Origin: Burkholderia cepacia GG4
GTDB taxonomy: Bacteria > Pseudomonadota > Gammaproteobacteria > Burkholderiales > Burkholderiaceae
Length of the DNA: 64,000 bases
NCBI RefSeq assembly: GCF_000292915.1
Contig: NC_018513.1
Coordinates: forward strand, 1,922,001 to 1,986,000
Direction: 5' to 3'
Positions 27,050-36,104 of the stretch are shown piece after piece. A program made the translations under genes and the position numbers. The notes below the pieces were generated by a model. The model ran no database searches. It worked only from the letters and a program-made list of their open reading frames with translations, and had not been told where the DNA came from. Position 1 is the first letter of the stretch, and each line of letters starts with the position of its first letter.

Positions 27050-28507
27050 TCACGCGGCAGCTTCCGCTGCCGATGCCGGCGCCCATCCGCCGCCCAGCGC
27101 GCGATACAGCGCAATCGCGTTCGCGAGCCTGAGTTCCTTGAGCCGGATCAGTTCCTGTCCCGACTCGTACGTGCTGCGCTGCGCGTCGAGCAGTTCGAGA
27201 TAGGTCGCGACGCCGCCCGCATAGCGGCGTTCGGCGAGTCTCAGACGCTCGCCGTCGGCCGCGTAGACGTCCTGCTGCGCGGCGAGCTGGCGATCGATCC
27301 AGTCGCGCGCGGCGAACGCATCGGCCACTTCGCGGAACGCGGTCTGCACGGTTTTCTCGTATTCGGCGACCGCAACGTGCTTGCGTGCGTTCGCGACGTC
27401 GAGATTCGCGCGGTTGCGGCCGCCCGCGAAGATCGGCAGCGTGATGCGCGGCGCGAAGGTCCACACGCTCGTGCCGCCCGCGAACAGGCTCGAGAATGCA
27501 TCGCTGACCGAACCGTAGTCGGTCGTCAGCGCGATGCGCGGGAAGAACGCCGCGCGTGCGGCGCCGATCTGCGCGTTCGCGGCCTTGAGCCGCGACTCGG
27601 CCTGCCGGATGTCCGGCCGCCGTTCGAGCAACGCGCTCGGCGCGCCGGGCGCCACCGGCGCGATCGCGAGCGTGTCGAGCGCGGTGCCGTCGGCCGGTGC
27701 GTTGCGCGCGAAATCGCCGGCAAGCAATTGCAGCGCGCGCACCGACTGCGCATGTTCGCGCTGCAGCGCGGCCTGCGACGCGCGCGCGGATGCGACCAGC
27801 ATCTCGGCCGAACGCAGCTCGATCGCGTCGCTCGTGCCGGCCGCGTAGCGCCGCTGCGTGAGCGCGGTGATGCGCTCGCGGGCGTCGAGCGTGCGCTGTG
27901 CCAGCGCCAGTTGCTCGTGCAACGACCGTTCGGAAACATATGCACCCGCGACTTCGGCAATCACGCCGATGCGCACCGTGCGCTGCGCGTCGGCCGTCGC
28001 GAAATACTCGGCGAGCGCCGCATCGGACAGGTTGCGCACGCGGCCGAACAGGTCGAGCTCGTACGCGCTGATGCCGACGCCCGCGCGATACAGTCCGCTC
28101 ACCGCGCTCTCGCGCACGACCGGGTCGTACTGGCGGGTACGTTCATAGCCGAGGTTCGCGTCGACCGACGGCATCAGGTCCGCGCGCTGCACGCCGTATA
28201 GCGCGCGCGCTTCGTCGAGCCGGCCGGCCGCGATCCGCAGGTCGCGATTGTTCGCGAGCGCGGCGTCGATCCAGGCCTGCAGTGCCGCATCGGTGAAATA
28301 CGCGCGCCAGTCGTCGAGCAGTGCGGTATCGGCAGGCGCCGCGACCGAAGCCGGCGCCGCGCTGCCGTCGACCGGCGCGTAGGCAGCCGGCACCGGCGCC
28401 GCCGGACGCTCGTAGCGCGGCGCGAGCGAGCAGCCCGCGAGCGCGAGCGCGGCGGCCAGCGCGAGCTGCGTCCGCAGCGTCGCGCGCGCCTTCAGGTGAA
28501 CCGTCAT
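27050..28507 (-). CDS. oprA: Outer-membrane efflux channel OprA
   Basis: A 485-residue TolC/OprM-family lipoprotein (NodT type). The start MTVHLKARATL overlaps the amrB stop as ATGA. The lipobox LAGC places the lipidated Cys at residue 26. Family marks include DWRAYF.D..LQ.WID.AL..N.DLR.A, ALLERRPDIRQAE and, near the end, AERRYAGGVATYLELLDAQRS. It should be the exit duct of the tripartite pump with AmrA and AmrB. Confidence 0.92.
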   Translation of the reverse strand: MTVHLKARATLRTQLALAAALALAGCSLAPRYERPAAPVPAAYAPVDGSAAPASVAAPADTALLDDWRAYFTDAALQAWIDAALANNRDLRIAAGRLDEARALYGVQRADLMPSVDANLGYERTRQYDPVVRESAVSGLYRAGVGISAYELDLFGRVRNLSDAALAEYFATADAQRTVRIGVIAEVAGAYVSERSLHEQLALAQRTLDARERITALTQRRYAAGTSDAIELRSAEMLVASARASQAALQREHAQSVRALQLLAGDFARNAPADGTALDTLAIAPVAPGAPSALLERRPDIRQAESRLKAANAQIGAARAAFFPRIALTTDYGSVSDAFSSLFAGGTSVWTFAPRITLPIFAGGRNRANLDVANARKHVAVAEYEKTVQTAFREVADAFAARDWIDRQLAAQQDVYAADGERLRLAERRYAGGVATYLELLDAQRSTYESGQELIRLKELRLANAIALYRALGGGWAPASAAEAAA

Positions 28508-31500
28508 TGTGCTTCCTCCATCGTCGCCGGCTGCGCTCCGCCGCGCCGGCGCGGGCCGACGTCGAACAGGCAGCCGACGCTCACGAAAAACAGCGGGACG
28601 AGGAACACCGCGAGCACCGTCGCGGTAATCACGCCGCCGAGCACGCCGGTGCCGATCGCCATCTGCGCGCCGGATGCGGCGCCCGACGCGAACGCGAGCG
28701 GCAGCACGCCGACGCCGAACGCGAGCGACGTCATCACGATCGGCCGCAGCCGCAGGCGTGCGGCTTCGAGCGCGGCGTCGACGAGCGACATGCGCTGCGC
28801 GACCAGATCCTTCGCGACCTCGACGATCAGGATCGCGTTCTTCGCGGACAGCCCGATCGTCGCGATCAGCCCCACCTTGAAATAGATGTCGTTCGGCATC
28901 TCGCGCAGCGTGACGCCGAGCACCGCGCCGATCACACCGAGCGGGACGACCAGCATCACCGCGAACGGGATCGACCAGCTCTCGTAGAGCGCCGCGAGCG
29001 CGAGGAACACGACGAGCACCGACAGCGCGAACAGCATCGGCGCCTGCGCGCCCGACAGCCGCTCCTCGAACGACTGCCCCGACCACGAATAGCCGATGCC
29101 GGCCGGCAGCTTCGCGGCGACTCGCTCGATCGCGGTCATCGCTTCGCCGCTGCTGTGGCCCGGTGCCGCCGAGCCATTGATCGTGAACGACGGATAGCCG
29201 TTGTAGCGCGTGAGCTGCGGCGGCCCGAGCGTCCAGTGCAGCGTTGCTAACGCCGCGAGCGGCACCATCTCGCCGCGCGCATTGCGCACGCGCAGCTTCT
29301 TCACGTCGTCCGGATCGAGCCGGTGCAGCCCGTCGGCCTGCACGATCACGCGGCGCACCTGCGTGCCGTGCATGAAGTCGCCGATATAGTCGGAGCCGAA
29401 CATCACCGCGAGCGTCGTGTTGATCTCGTCCATCGACACGCCGAGCGCCGACGCCTTCGCGCGATCGATGTCGAGCTTCAGTTGCGGCGCGTCCTGCGTG
29501 CCCGCGAACATCAGGTCGGTGAGCGCACGGTCCTTGCCGCCCGCCGCGAGCAGCTGCTCGCGCGCGGCGCTGAACGTCGCGTAGTCGAGCCCGCCGCGGT
29601 TCTGCAGCCGGAAGTCGAAACCGCTCGACGAACCGAGATCGGGCAGCGCCGGCGAGTTCATCGCGAACACCGTCGTGTTCGGCGTGCCGGTGAAGCGCTC
29701 GTTGATTCGCGCGACGATCGACTGCACGTGATCGCGCTCGGCCTTGCGGTCCTTCCAGTTCTTCAGCGTGACGAAGATCATCCCGCCGTTCGGCCCTTCG
29801 CCGTACAGGTTGAAGCCGCCGAGCGCGAACGTGTACGCAGCCGGTTCGTCCTTGCGGATATACGACTCGACCTCGCGCACGCTCTGCATCGTTTCCGCGA
29901 GCGGCGTGCCTTGCGGGCGGATCACCATCACCATGAAGTTGCCCTGGTCCTCGTCCGGCAGGAACGCGGTCGGCAGTTGCGTGAGCATCAGCGCCGCGGC
30001 CGCGGTCAGCGCACCGTATACGACGAGCCAGCGCACCGGCTTCTTCAGCATCGCGCCGACGCGCGTCGCATAGCGCTGCGTCGCACGTGCGACGAAGCGG
30101 TTGAACCAGCCGAAGAAACCGCGCTTCTCGTGATGGTCGCCGGACACGGGCTTGAGCAGCGTCGCGCACAGCGCGGGCGTCAGCGACAGCGCGAGGAACG
30201 CCGAGAAACCGATCGACACCGCGAGCGAAAGCGCGAACTGCCGGTAGATGTTGCCCACCGCGCCGCCGAAAAACGCCATCGGCACGAACACCGACGTCAG
30301 CACGACCGTGATCCCGATGATCGCGCCGCTGATCTGCTTCATCGCCTTGACGGTGGCGTCGTAAGGCCCGAGCCCTTCCTCGACCATCAGCCGCTCGACG
30401 TTCTCGACGACGACGATCGCATCGTCGACGAGGATGCCGATCGCGAGCACCATCCCGAACATCGTCAGCACGTTGATCGAGAAACCCGCCGCATACATCA
30501 CGCCGAACGTGCCCGCGAGCGCGACCGGCACGACCAGCGTCGGGATCAGCGTCGCGCGCAGGTTCTGCATGAACAGGAACATCACGAGGAACACCAGCAC
30601 GCCGGCCTCGATCAGCGTCGTGACGACCTTGTTCATCGACACGCGCACGAACGACGACGTCTCGTACGGGATCTGGTACTTCACGCCCGGCGGGAAATAC
30701 GCGGACAACTCGTCCATCGTCGCGCGCACGCGCTTCTCGGTGGACACCGCGTTCGAGCCCGGCGCGAGCTTGATGCCCATGCCGGTCGCGACCTTGCCGT
30801 TCACGTACGACGGGTAGTTGTAGTCGTTGCCGCCGAATTCGATGCGTGCGACATCGCGCAGGAACAGCGCGGAACCGTCGGCCTTCGCACGCAGCGCGAT
30901 CGCGCCGAAATCGGCCGGCGTCTTCAGCGGCGCGTCGGCGAACACCGTCGCCGCGATCGGCGCGCTGTCCGGCACCGCGCTGCGGCCGATGTCGCCGACC
31001 GTCACGCGCGCGTTGTGCGCGCGCACGGCCGACGCGATATCCGATGCGGTGAGGCCGTGCCCGGCCAGCTTCACCGGGTCGGGCCAGATCCGCATCGCAT
31101 ATTCGGCGCCCCAGAACTGCACCTTGCCGACGCCGTCGACGCGGCGCAGCGCCTGCACCACGTTCGCCGATGCATATTCGCCGAGCTGCACGTCGGTCAT
31201 CCGGCCGTCGTCCGACGTCAGCGACACGACGAGCTGGATGTTGTCGGCGGCCTTCTCGACCTGGATACCGTCGCGCCGCACGGGTTCGGGCAGCCGCGCC
31301 TCGACCGTCTTCAGCCGGTTCTGCACTTCGACGGCCGCGAGATCGGCGTTGACGCCCTGCTTGAACGTCAGGTACAGCGACGCCATCCCGGCGCTGCTCG
31401 TCGCGGACGTATACAGCAGCCCCGGCGCGCCGTTCATCTCGCGCTCGATCAGCGCAGTCACCGATTCCTCGACGACCTGCGCGGACGCGCCCGGGTACGT

Positions 31501-31641
31501 CGCATAGATGCTGACGACGGGCGGCGCGATGTCCGGGTACTGCGCGACGGGCAGCGCGCGAATCGCGAACGCGCCGCCGAGCATGATGAAGAGTGCGATC
31601 ACCCACGCGAAGACGGGGCGATCGATGAAGAAACGTGCCAT
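28504..31641 (-). CDS. amrB: RND multidrug efflux pump AmrB
   Basis: A 1,045-residue resistance-nodulation-division transporter starting MARFFIDRPVFAWVIA. It has two repeats of one membrane helix, a large periplasmic loop and further helices. The proton-relay Asp pair is in GILVDDAIVVVENVER (about 404-405). It lies 19 bp after amrA and overlaps oprA. In Burkholderia the orthologous AmrAB-OprA exports aminoglycosides and macrolides; substrate range here is inferred from that. Confidence 0.94.
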   Translation of the reverse strand: MARFFIDRPVFAWVIALFIMLGGAFAIRALPVAQYPDIAPPVVSIYATYPGASAQVVEESVTALIEREMNGAPGLLYTSATSSAGMASLYLTFKQGVNADLAAVEVQNRLKTVEARLPEPVRRDGIQVEKAADNIQLVVSLTSDDGRMTDVQLGEYASANVVQALRRVDGVGKVQFWGAEYAMRIWPDPVKLAGHGLTASDIASAVRAHNARVTVGDIGRSAVPDSAPIAATVFADAPLKTPADFGAIALRAKADGSALFLRDVARIEFGGNDYNYPSYVNGKVATGMGIKLAPGSNAVSTEKRVRATMDELSAYFPPGVKYQIPYETSSFVRVSMNKVVTTLIEAGVLVFLVMFLFMQNLRATLIPTLVVPVALAGTFGVMYAAGFSINVLTMFGMVLAIGILVDDAIVVVENVERLMVEEGLGPYDATVKAMKQISGAIIGITVVLTSVFVPMAFFGGAVGNIYRQFALSLAVSIGFSAFLALSLTPALCATLLKPVSGDHHEKRGFFGWFNRFVARATQRYATRVGAMLKKPVRWLVVYGALTAAAALMLTQLPTAFLPDEDQGNFMVMVIRPQGTPLAETMQSVREVESYIRKDEPAAYTFALGGFNLYGEGPNGGMIFVTLKNWKDRKAERDHVQSIVARINERFTGTPNTTVFAMNSPALPDLGSSSGFDFRLQNRGGLDYATFSAAREQLLAAGGKDRALTDLMFAGTQDAPQLKLDIDRAKASALGVSMDEINTTLAVMFGSDYIGDFMHGTQVRRVIVQADGLHRLDPDDVKKLRVRNARGEMVPLAALATLHWTLGPPQLTRYNGYPSFTINGSAAPGHSSGEAMTAIERVAAKLPAGIGYSWSGQSFEERLSGAQAPMLFALSVLVVFLALAALYESWSIPFAVMLVVPLGVIGAVLGVTLREMPNDIYFKVGLIATIGLSAKNAILIVEVAKDLVAQRMSLVDAALEAARLRLRPIVMTSLAFGVGVLPLAFASGAASGAQMAIGTGVLGGVITATVLAVFLVPLFFVSVGCLFDVGPRRRGGAQPATMEEAQ

Positions 31642-31660
31642 GTTGGTGTGTGTGAACCGG

Positions 31661-32848
31661 TCAGGTTTGGCGGGCGGCCGCCGGTGACGCGGCCTTCGTC
31701 GGCGGGGCCTTCTCGACGGGCTTGACGGCCGTATCGGGCGCGAACTGCGCGGCGTTGTCGACGATCACGCGCTCGCCGCCCGCGAGGCCGCGCGTAATGC
31801 GCCAGTCACGGCCGCTCATCTGGTCGGCGACGACCTCGACGTCCTTGACCTTGCCGTTCGCGCCGACCACGCGCACCGAGGTCCGGTCGACCGTGCGCAG
31901 CAGCGCATCGCGCGGCACGAGGATCGCACGCTGGTCGACGGCCGCGTCGAGCGCGATCCGCACATACGCGCCCGGCAGCAGCTCGCGCTCGGGATTCGGG
32001 AACAGCGCGCGCATCGCGACCGTGTCGGTAGTCGGGTCGACCGCGAGGTCGCTGAACAGCAGCTTGCCCTTCAGCGGATACGCGCTACCGTCGGCGCGCA
32101 GCAGCGTCACCGCGACGTCGTGCTGGGCGATGCCGGTCGCGCGGCCGCTCTTCACCGCGCGGCGCAACGCGTCGACGTCGACCGCCGGTTGCGAGAAATT
32201 CACGTAGATCGGGTCGAGCTGCTCGACGGTCGTGAGCGGCGTCGCCTGGTCCTGGCCGACGAGCGCCCCTTCAGTGACGAGCGCGCGCCGGGCGCGGCCC
32301 GAGATCGGCGCGGTGACGGTCGCATAGTCGAGCTGCAGTTGCGCGCGTGAGAGTTCGGCCTTCGCGGAAGTGACATCGGCCTTCGCCTGCGTGTCGTCGG
32401 CGACGGCCTCGGTGTGATCGCGTTCGCTGACCGCGCGGTCGCGCACCAGGTCGTCGTAGCGGCGGCGCTTGTCGCTCGCCGCCAGCGCGGCGGCCTGCGC
32501 CTTCGCGAGCGCGCCCTGCGCGGCGTCACGCGCCGCCTTCAGCGGCGCGGGGTCGATGCGGAACAACACCGCGCCCTGCGTCACTTCCTGGCCTTCCTCG
32601 TAAGTGCGCGCGGTGACGATGCCCGCGACCCGCGCGCGCACTTCCGCTTGCCGATACGCGTCGAGCCGGCCCGGCAGTTCGACGGTCATCGGCACGGCGG
32701 TCGGACGCACCGTCACGACCGCCGCGTTCTGCATGGCCTCCGGCGCCGTGTCTTTCTCGCCCTTTCCGCATCCAGCCACGGCCAGCACGGCCGCCAGCGC
32801 GAACGGCGCCAGCCGGTGGCGGCACGACAACGAGCATTTGTTATTCAT
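31661..32848 (-). CDS. amrA: RND periplasmic adaptor AmrA
   Basis: A 395-residue membrane-fusion lipoprotein. I choose the ATG at 32848 because GAGG lies 6 nt upstream; a GTG seven codons earlier is possible. The lipobox AVAGC gives Cys27. The body has the lipoyl/hairpin pattern (RLDAYRQAEVRARVAGIV, EEGQEVTQGAVLFRIDP), an alanine-rich coiled coil and the beta-barrel domain. It links AmrB with OprA. It is transcribed away from amrR, with a palindromic operator between. Confidence 0.93.
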   Translation of the reverse strand: MNNKCSLSCRHRLAPFALAAVLAVAGCGKGEKDTAPEAMQNAAVVTVRPTAVPMTVELPGRLDAYRQAEVRARVAGIVTARTYEEGQEVTQGAVLFRIDPAPLKAARDAAQGALAKAQAAALAASDKRRRYDDLVRDRAVSERDHTEAVADDTQAKADVTSAKAELSRAQLQLDYATVTAPISGRARRALVTEGALVGQDQATPLTTVEQLDPIYVNFSQPAVDVDALRRAVKSGRATGIAQHDVAVTLLRADGSAYPLKGKLLFSDLAVDPTTDTVAMRALFPNPERELLPGAYVRIALDAAVDQRAILVPRDALLRTVDRTSVRVVGANGKVKDVEVVADQMSGRDWRITRGLAGGERVIVDNAAQFAPDTAVKPVEKAPPTKAASPAAARQT

Positions 32849-32905
32849 ATGTGACCTCGGATCGTTCACCGCCGATAAAATGCGGCGGCTCAGGGTGGCC
32901 GATTA

Positions 32906-32925
32906 TAATCAGTCACGACTGATTA
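32906..32925. promoter_or_regulatory. Candidate AmrR operator
   Basis: TAATCAGTC, 2 nt, GACTGATTA: a perfect 9-bp inverted repeat in the amrA-amrR intergenic region. ATTATAAT just to its left contains a TATAAT on each strand, so a bound TetR dimer could block both promoters. Confidence 0.75.
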
Positions 32926-32998
32926 AATACATGCGGTCGCAATCTGGCCGTCACACTGTCTCAATAAAACGACAGCGAACTGTAAGGAAATTCAAGAC

Positions 32999-33634
32999 AT
33001 GGCCCGCAAGACCCGGGAAGAATCGCTCGCCATCAAGCACCGGATCCTCGACGCCGCCGAACTCGTGCTGCTCGAGAAAGGCGTCGCGCAGACCGCGATG
33101 GCGGATCTCGCCGAGGCCGCCGGCATGTCGCGGGGCGCCGTGTACGGCCACTACCGCAACAAGATGGAGGTGTGTCTCGCGATGTGCGACCGTGCGTTCG
33201 CGCGCACGTCGGAAGGTTTCGACGCGGTCGACAGCCTGCCCGCGTTCGGTACGCTGCGCCGCGCCGCGTCGCACTACCTGCAGCAATGCGGCGAGCCCGG
33301 TGCGATGCAGCGCGTGCTCGTCATCCTCTATACGAAGTGCGAGCAGAGCGAGGAAAACGGCGCGCTGCAACGGCGCCGAATGCTGCTGGAACTGCAGATG
33401 CTGCGCATCACGAAGGCGCTGCTGCGCCGCGCGATCGCGGCAGGCGAAATCGCCGCCGATCTCGACGTGCATCTCGCAGCCGTCTATCTCGTGTCGCTGC
33501 TCGAAGGCGTGTTCGCGTCGATGATCTGGACCAACCGGTTGCGCGGCAACCTGTGGAACGACGCGGAAGCCATGCTCGACGCCGGTTTCGACGCGGTGAG
33601 GACGTCCGTCGCGCTGCGCGTCCATGCGCAATAA
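32999..33634 (+). CDS. amrR: TetR-family repressor AmrR
   Basis: A 211-residue TetR regulator. The helix-turn-helix is at about 30-52 (AMADLAEAAGMSRGAVYGHYRNK). The C-terminal ligand domain resembles AcrR/TtgR. AAGGA stands about 10 nt before the ATG. It is divergent from amrA-amrB-oprA and should repress the pump and itself by binding the palindrome at 32906-32925. Confidence 0.93.
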   Translation: MARKTREESLAIKHRILDAAELVLLEKGVAQTAMADLAEAAGMSRGAVYGHYRNKMEVCLAMCDRAFARTSEGFDAVDSLPAFGTLRRAASHYLQQCGEPGAMQRVLVILYTKCEQSEENGALQRRRMLLELQMLRITKALLRRAIAAGEIAADLDVHLAAVYLVSLLEGVFASMIWTNRLRGNLWNDAEAMLDAGFDAVRTSVALRVHAQ

Positions 33635-33747
33635 TTGCTTGTCTGACGAAACACCGCGCAATAAATGCTGATTTAACCCGATTTACCGCAGTGTGAAACG
33701 AATGAGCCGACCCTCTTTAAAATTTTTAACGTTTCGCGGAACATCGG

Positions 33748-33890
33748 TAGACTGACGCTGTCATCTTTCTTTAGCGTCTGCGTGATAAACCGGGTTCGAC
33801 CCGGAAAGCTCACGCCGCCGTTCGAAGCGGGCCTCCCCGCGAGTTGGGTCGAACGGAAACGATACAGGCCCCTGGCGGGGCCTGTTTTGT
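33748..33890 (+). ncRNA. Structured leader or small-RNA candidate with terminator
   Basis: Between amrR and the M23 peptidase gene. Successive hairpins are GACGCT/AGCGTC (33754-33778), CCGGGTTCGACCCGG (33790-33804), a long arm CCGTTCGA/TCGAACGG enclosing GCGGG/CCCGC (33818-33856), and a terminator ACAGGCCCC-TGGC-GGGGCCTGT followed by TTTGTT (33864-33890). A weak promoter TTAACG, 16 nt, TAGACT (33726-33753) lies in front. It could be a free small RNA, the amrR 3' end, or an attenuated 5' leader of the peptidase gene. I recognise no known family. Confidence 0.5.
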
Positions 33891-33975
33891 TGCACGCCCG
33901 TCGCCCGCCCCGTCGCCGCCCGACGGATGTGCCGCCGATGGCTCCTGCCCACACCTCTTTGAACCGCTTTCCTGG

Positions 33976-35253
33976 ATGTGGACACCTTTGGTCAAGCCTG
34001 CCGCAACTCCTGATGCTTTCGCGCCCGGGCGCGCGCAGCGCCTCGTGCGCGCGCTCGTGCCGGCCGCCGTGCTCGGCGCCCTCGCCGCCTTCGGCCTCGC
34101 CGCCGCGCTGCCCGCCGTCTCGCAACTGCCGGGCGCCGTCGATTCGGGCACGGCCGCGCTGCCGCAGCGCGTGCTGTCCGACACCCCCTTTCCTACCGCG
34201 CAGCATTTCGTGACGAGCGAACTCGCGCGCACGATCGGCGAGCGCAACGCACACGACGAACGCATCGAGCGCAACCCGCAGCCGGGTTTATTCGCGCCGC
34301 TCAGCGCGCACCGCAACGACGTGCTCGGCTATGCGAGCCTGTTCCAGTACGCGCAGCCGGAAGACCAGCACGGGATGCGCGCGGGCGACATCGAGCTCAC
34401 GCTGTCGGATACGCTGAACCGTCTCGACGTGCCGCCCGAGGTGCGCATCCAGCTCGGCGACATCGTCAGCGGCAAGGTCGCGATGCGCGCCGGTGCGCAG
34501 CGCGGCGACTATTACCGCGTCGCATACGACACCCACAACGGCACACCGCACCTCACCGCGCTCGAGCTGCGCGTCGCGGGCCGTACGTTCGGCGCGATCT
34601 GGTTCCGCGCGCCGGGTGCCGATCATGGCGCGTACTACACGCTCGACGGCGCGCCGCTCGAAGCGGCCGCGTTCACGATGCCCGTCAAGTGGACGCGCAT
34701 CAGTTCGTTCTTCGGCGAGCGCATCCATCCGCTGTCGCAAGCGATGGCGTTCCATACGGGCGTCGATCTCGCCGCGCCGTCCGGCACGCCCGTCAACGCG
34801 GCGGCCGACGGCGTCGTGTCGTTCGTCGGCACCGATCCGGGCGGCTATGGTCACTACGTGATCGTCGATCACGCGGACGGTTATTCGACCTACTACGCGC
34901 ACCTGTCTGCCTACGCGCGCGGGCTGAAGACGGGCGAAACCGTGAAGCAGGGCCAGCGCATCGGCTCGGTCGGGATGACCGGCGCGGCCACCGGCCCGCA
35001 CCTGCATTTCGAAGTGCGCGTTGCGAACGATCCGGTCGATCCGCTCGTCACGCTCGCGAACGCGCAGACGGGGCTGTCCGACATGCAGCTCACCGCGTTC
35101 CGCCAGGAAGCGGCGCAATGGCGCTTCCGCCTCGCGTCGGTCAACACGACGCCGCTCGCGTTCGCGCAGAGCGACGGCCCGCTGTGGGGCGAGTTCGCGA
35201 CCGACTCGTCGACGCTGCGCGCGGTCTTCAATACGCACTACAGCGCCTCCTGA
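33976..35253 (+). CDS. Membrane-anchored M23 peptidoglycan peptidase
   Basis: A 425-residue protein resembling MepM/NlpD-type cell-wall hydrolases. I choose MWTPLVKP at 33976, since the longer open frame would start inside the upstream terminator; the ribosome-binding site is weak. One membrane helix (VRALVPAAVLGALAAFGLAA) is near residues 23-45. An OapA-like middle domain (GDIELTLSDTLNRLDVP) precedes the LytM domain with zinc ligands in FHTGVDL (His260, Asp264) and HLHFE (His342, His344). All metal and catalytic residues seem present, so it should be an active endopeptidase cutting peptidoglycan cross-links in the periplasm. Confidence 0.88.
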   Translation: MWTPLVKPAATPDAFAPGRAQRLVRALVPAAVLGALAAFGLAAALPAVSQLPGAVDSGTAALPQRVLSDTPFPTAQHFVTSELARTIGERNAHDERIERNPQPGLFAPLSAHRNDVLGYASLFQYAQPEDQHGMRAGDIELTLSDTLNRLDVPPEVRIQLGDIVSGKVAMRAGAQRGDYYRVAYDTHNGTPHLTALELRVAGRTFGAIWFRAPGADHGAYYTLDGAPLEAAAFTMPVKWTRISSFFGERIHPLSQAMAFHTGVDLAAPSGTPVNAAADGVVSFVGTDPGGYGHYVIVDHADGYSTYYAHLSAYARGLKTGETVKQGQRIGSVGMTGAATGPHLHFEVRVANDPVDPLVTLANAQTGLSDMQLTAFRQEAAQWRFRLASVNTTPLAFAQSDGPLWGEFATDSSTLRAVFNTHYSAS

Positions 35254-35376
35254 CGCTGACGCGCCGGCCCGCCCGTCGCCGCTCGAGTCACGGCGACGCG
35301 GCGCGGCGGCACGCCGCGGGTAGCCGCGGACGATCATGACCGGAAACAGGCCGCGCGCATCGCACGCGGCACGCCG

Positions 35377-36102
35377 TCACTGCGCGGGTTCCGTGCGCTC
35401 CGCCGTCGCCCGCGTCATGCGCTCCGCGCGCGGGCGCCGCGACAGCAGCCAGCGTGCCGCGCCGTCGAGCGACGTGCACAGCACCAGATAGAGCGCCGCG
35501 ACGAACAGGAAGATCGGCGCCGGATACACCATCAGCCGGTTGTTCACCTGCGTCGCGACGAACGACAGTTCCGGCACGCCGACGATATACGCAAGCGACG
35601 TGTCCTTCACGAGCGCGACCCACTGGTTGACGAACGACGGCGTCATGATCCGGATCGCCTGCGGCAGCAGCACGTAGCGCACCGTCTGCCAGCGCGTGAG
35701 CCCGAGCGACAGCCCCGCCTGCCACTGCCCGTCGCCGGCCGCGACGATGCCCGCATGCACCGCGTGCGCGAGATAGGCACCGCCGATCAGCGCCAGCGCG
35801 CACACGACCGTCGCGAGCCCCGGCACGTCCATGTGCAGCAGCATCGGCATCAGGAAGTACGTCCAGAAGATCAGCATCAGCACCGGAATCGCGCGGAAGA
35901 AGCCGATGAACCCGAGCAGCAGCACGCGCAGCGGGCCGCGCGCGAGCGTCATCGCGACGCCGAGCGCCACGCCCAGCACGGCCGACGCGATAGCCGACGC
36001 GATCGCCAGCACGAGCGACAGCGCGGCGCCGCCGAGCGGGCCGTCCGGGAACGCGCCGACGAGCAGGTACGGCAAGTTGTCGAGCAGCAGCGAGAAGTCC
36101 AT
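35377..36102 (-). CDS. Polar amino-acid ABC permease (second subunit)
   Basis: A 241-residue inner-membrane permease of the HisMQ/GltJK type. It starts MDFSLLLDNLPYLLVG, 2 bp after the first permease. It has several hydrophobic helices and the loop that contacts the ATPase (GLSLGLTRWQTVRYVLLPQAIR, read in part). It forms a heterodimeric channel with the upstream gene. No ATPase gene follows; the operon ends here, 123 bp from the convergent peptidase gene. Confidence 0.88.
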   Translation of the reverse strand: MDFSLLLDNLPYLLVGAFPDGPLGGAALSLVLAIASAIASAVLGVALGVAMTLARGPLRVLLLGFIGFFRAIPVLMLIFWTYFLMPMLLHMDVPGLATVVCALALIGGAYLAHAVHAGIVAAGDGQWQAGLSLGLTRWQTVRYVLLPQAIRIMTPSFVNQWVALVKDTSLAYIVGVPELSFVATQVNNRLMVYPAPIFLFVAALYLVLCTSLDGAARWLLSRRPRAERMTRATAERTEPAQ

Positions 36103-36104
36103 CG

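Noticed and set aside
29323..31725. An 800-codon plus-strand frame opposite amrB
   Set aside because: Artefact of composition; amrB is a full-length RND pump.
33790..33804. CCGGGTTCGACCCGG looks like a tRNA T-arm
   Set aside because: The loop has only five bases and no acceptor, D or anticodon arms are nearby. It is one hairpin of the structured region.
34689..35339. Plus-strand frame overlapping the end of the M23 peptidase gene
   Set aside because: Out-of-frame, Arg-rich shadow of the peptidase domain with no start signal.
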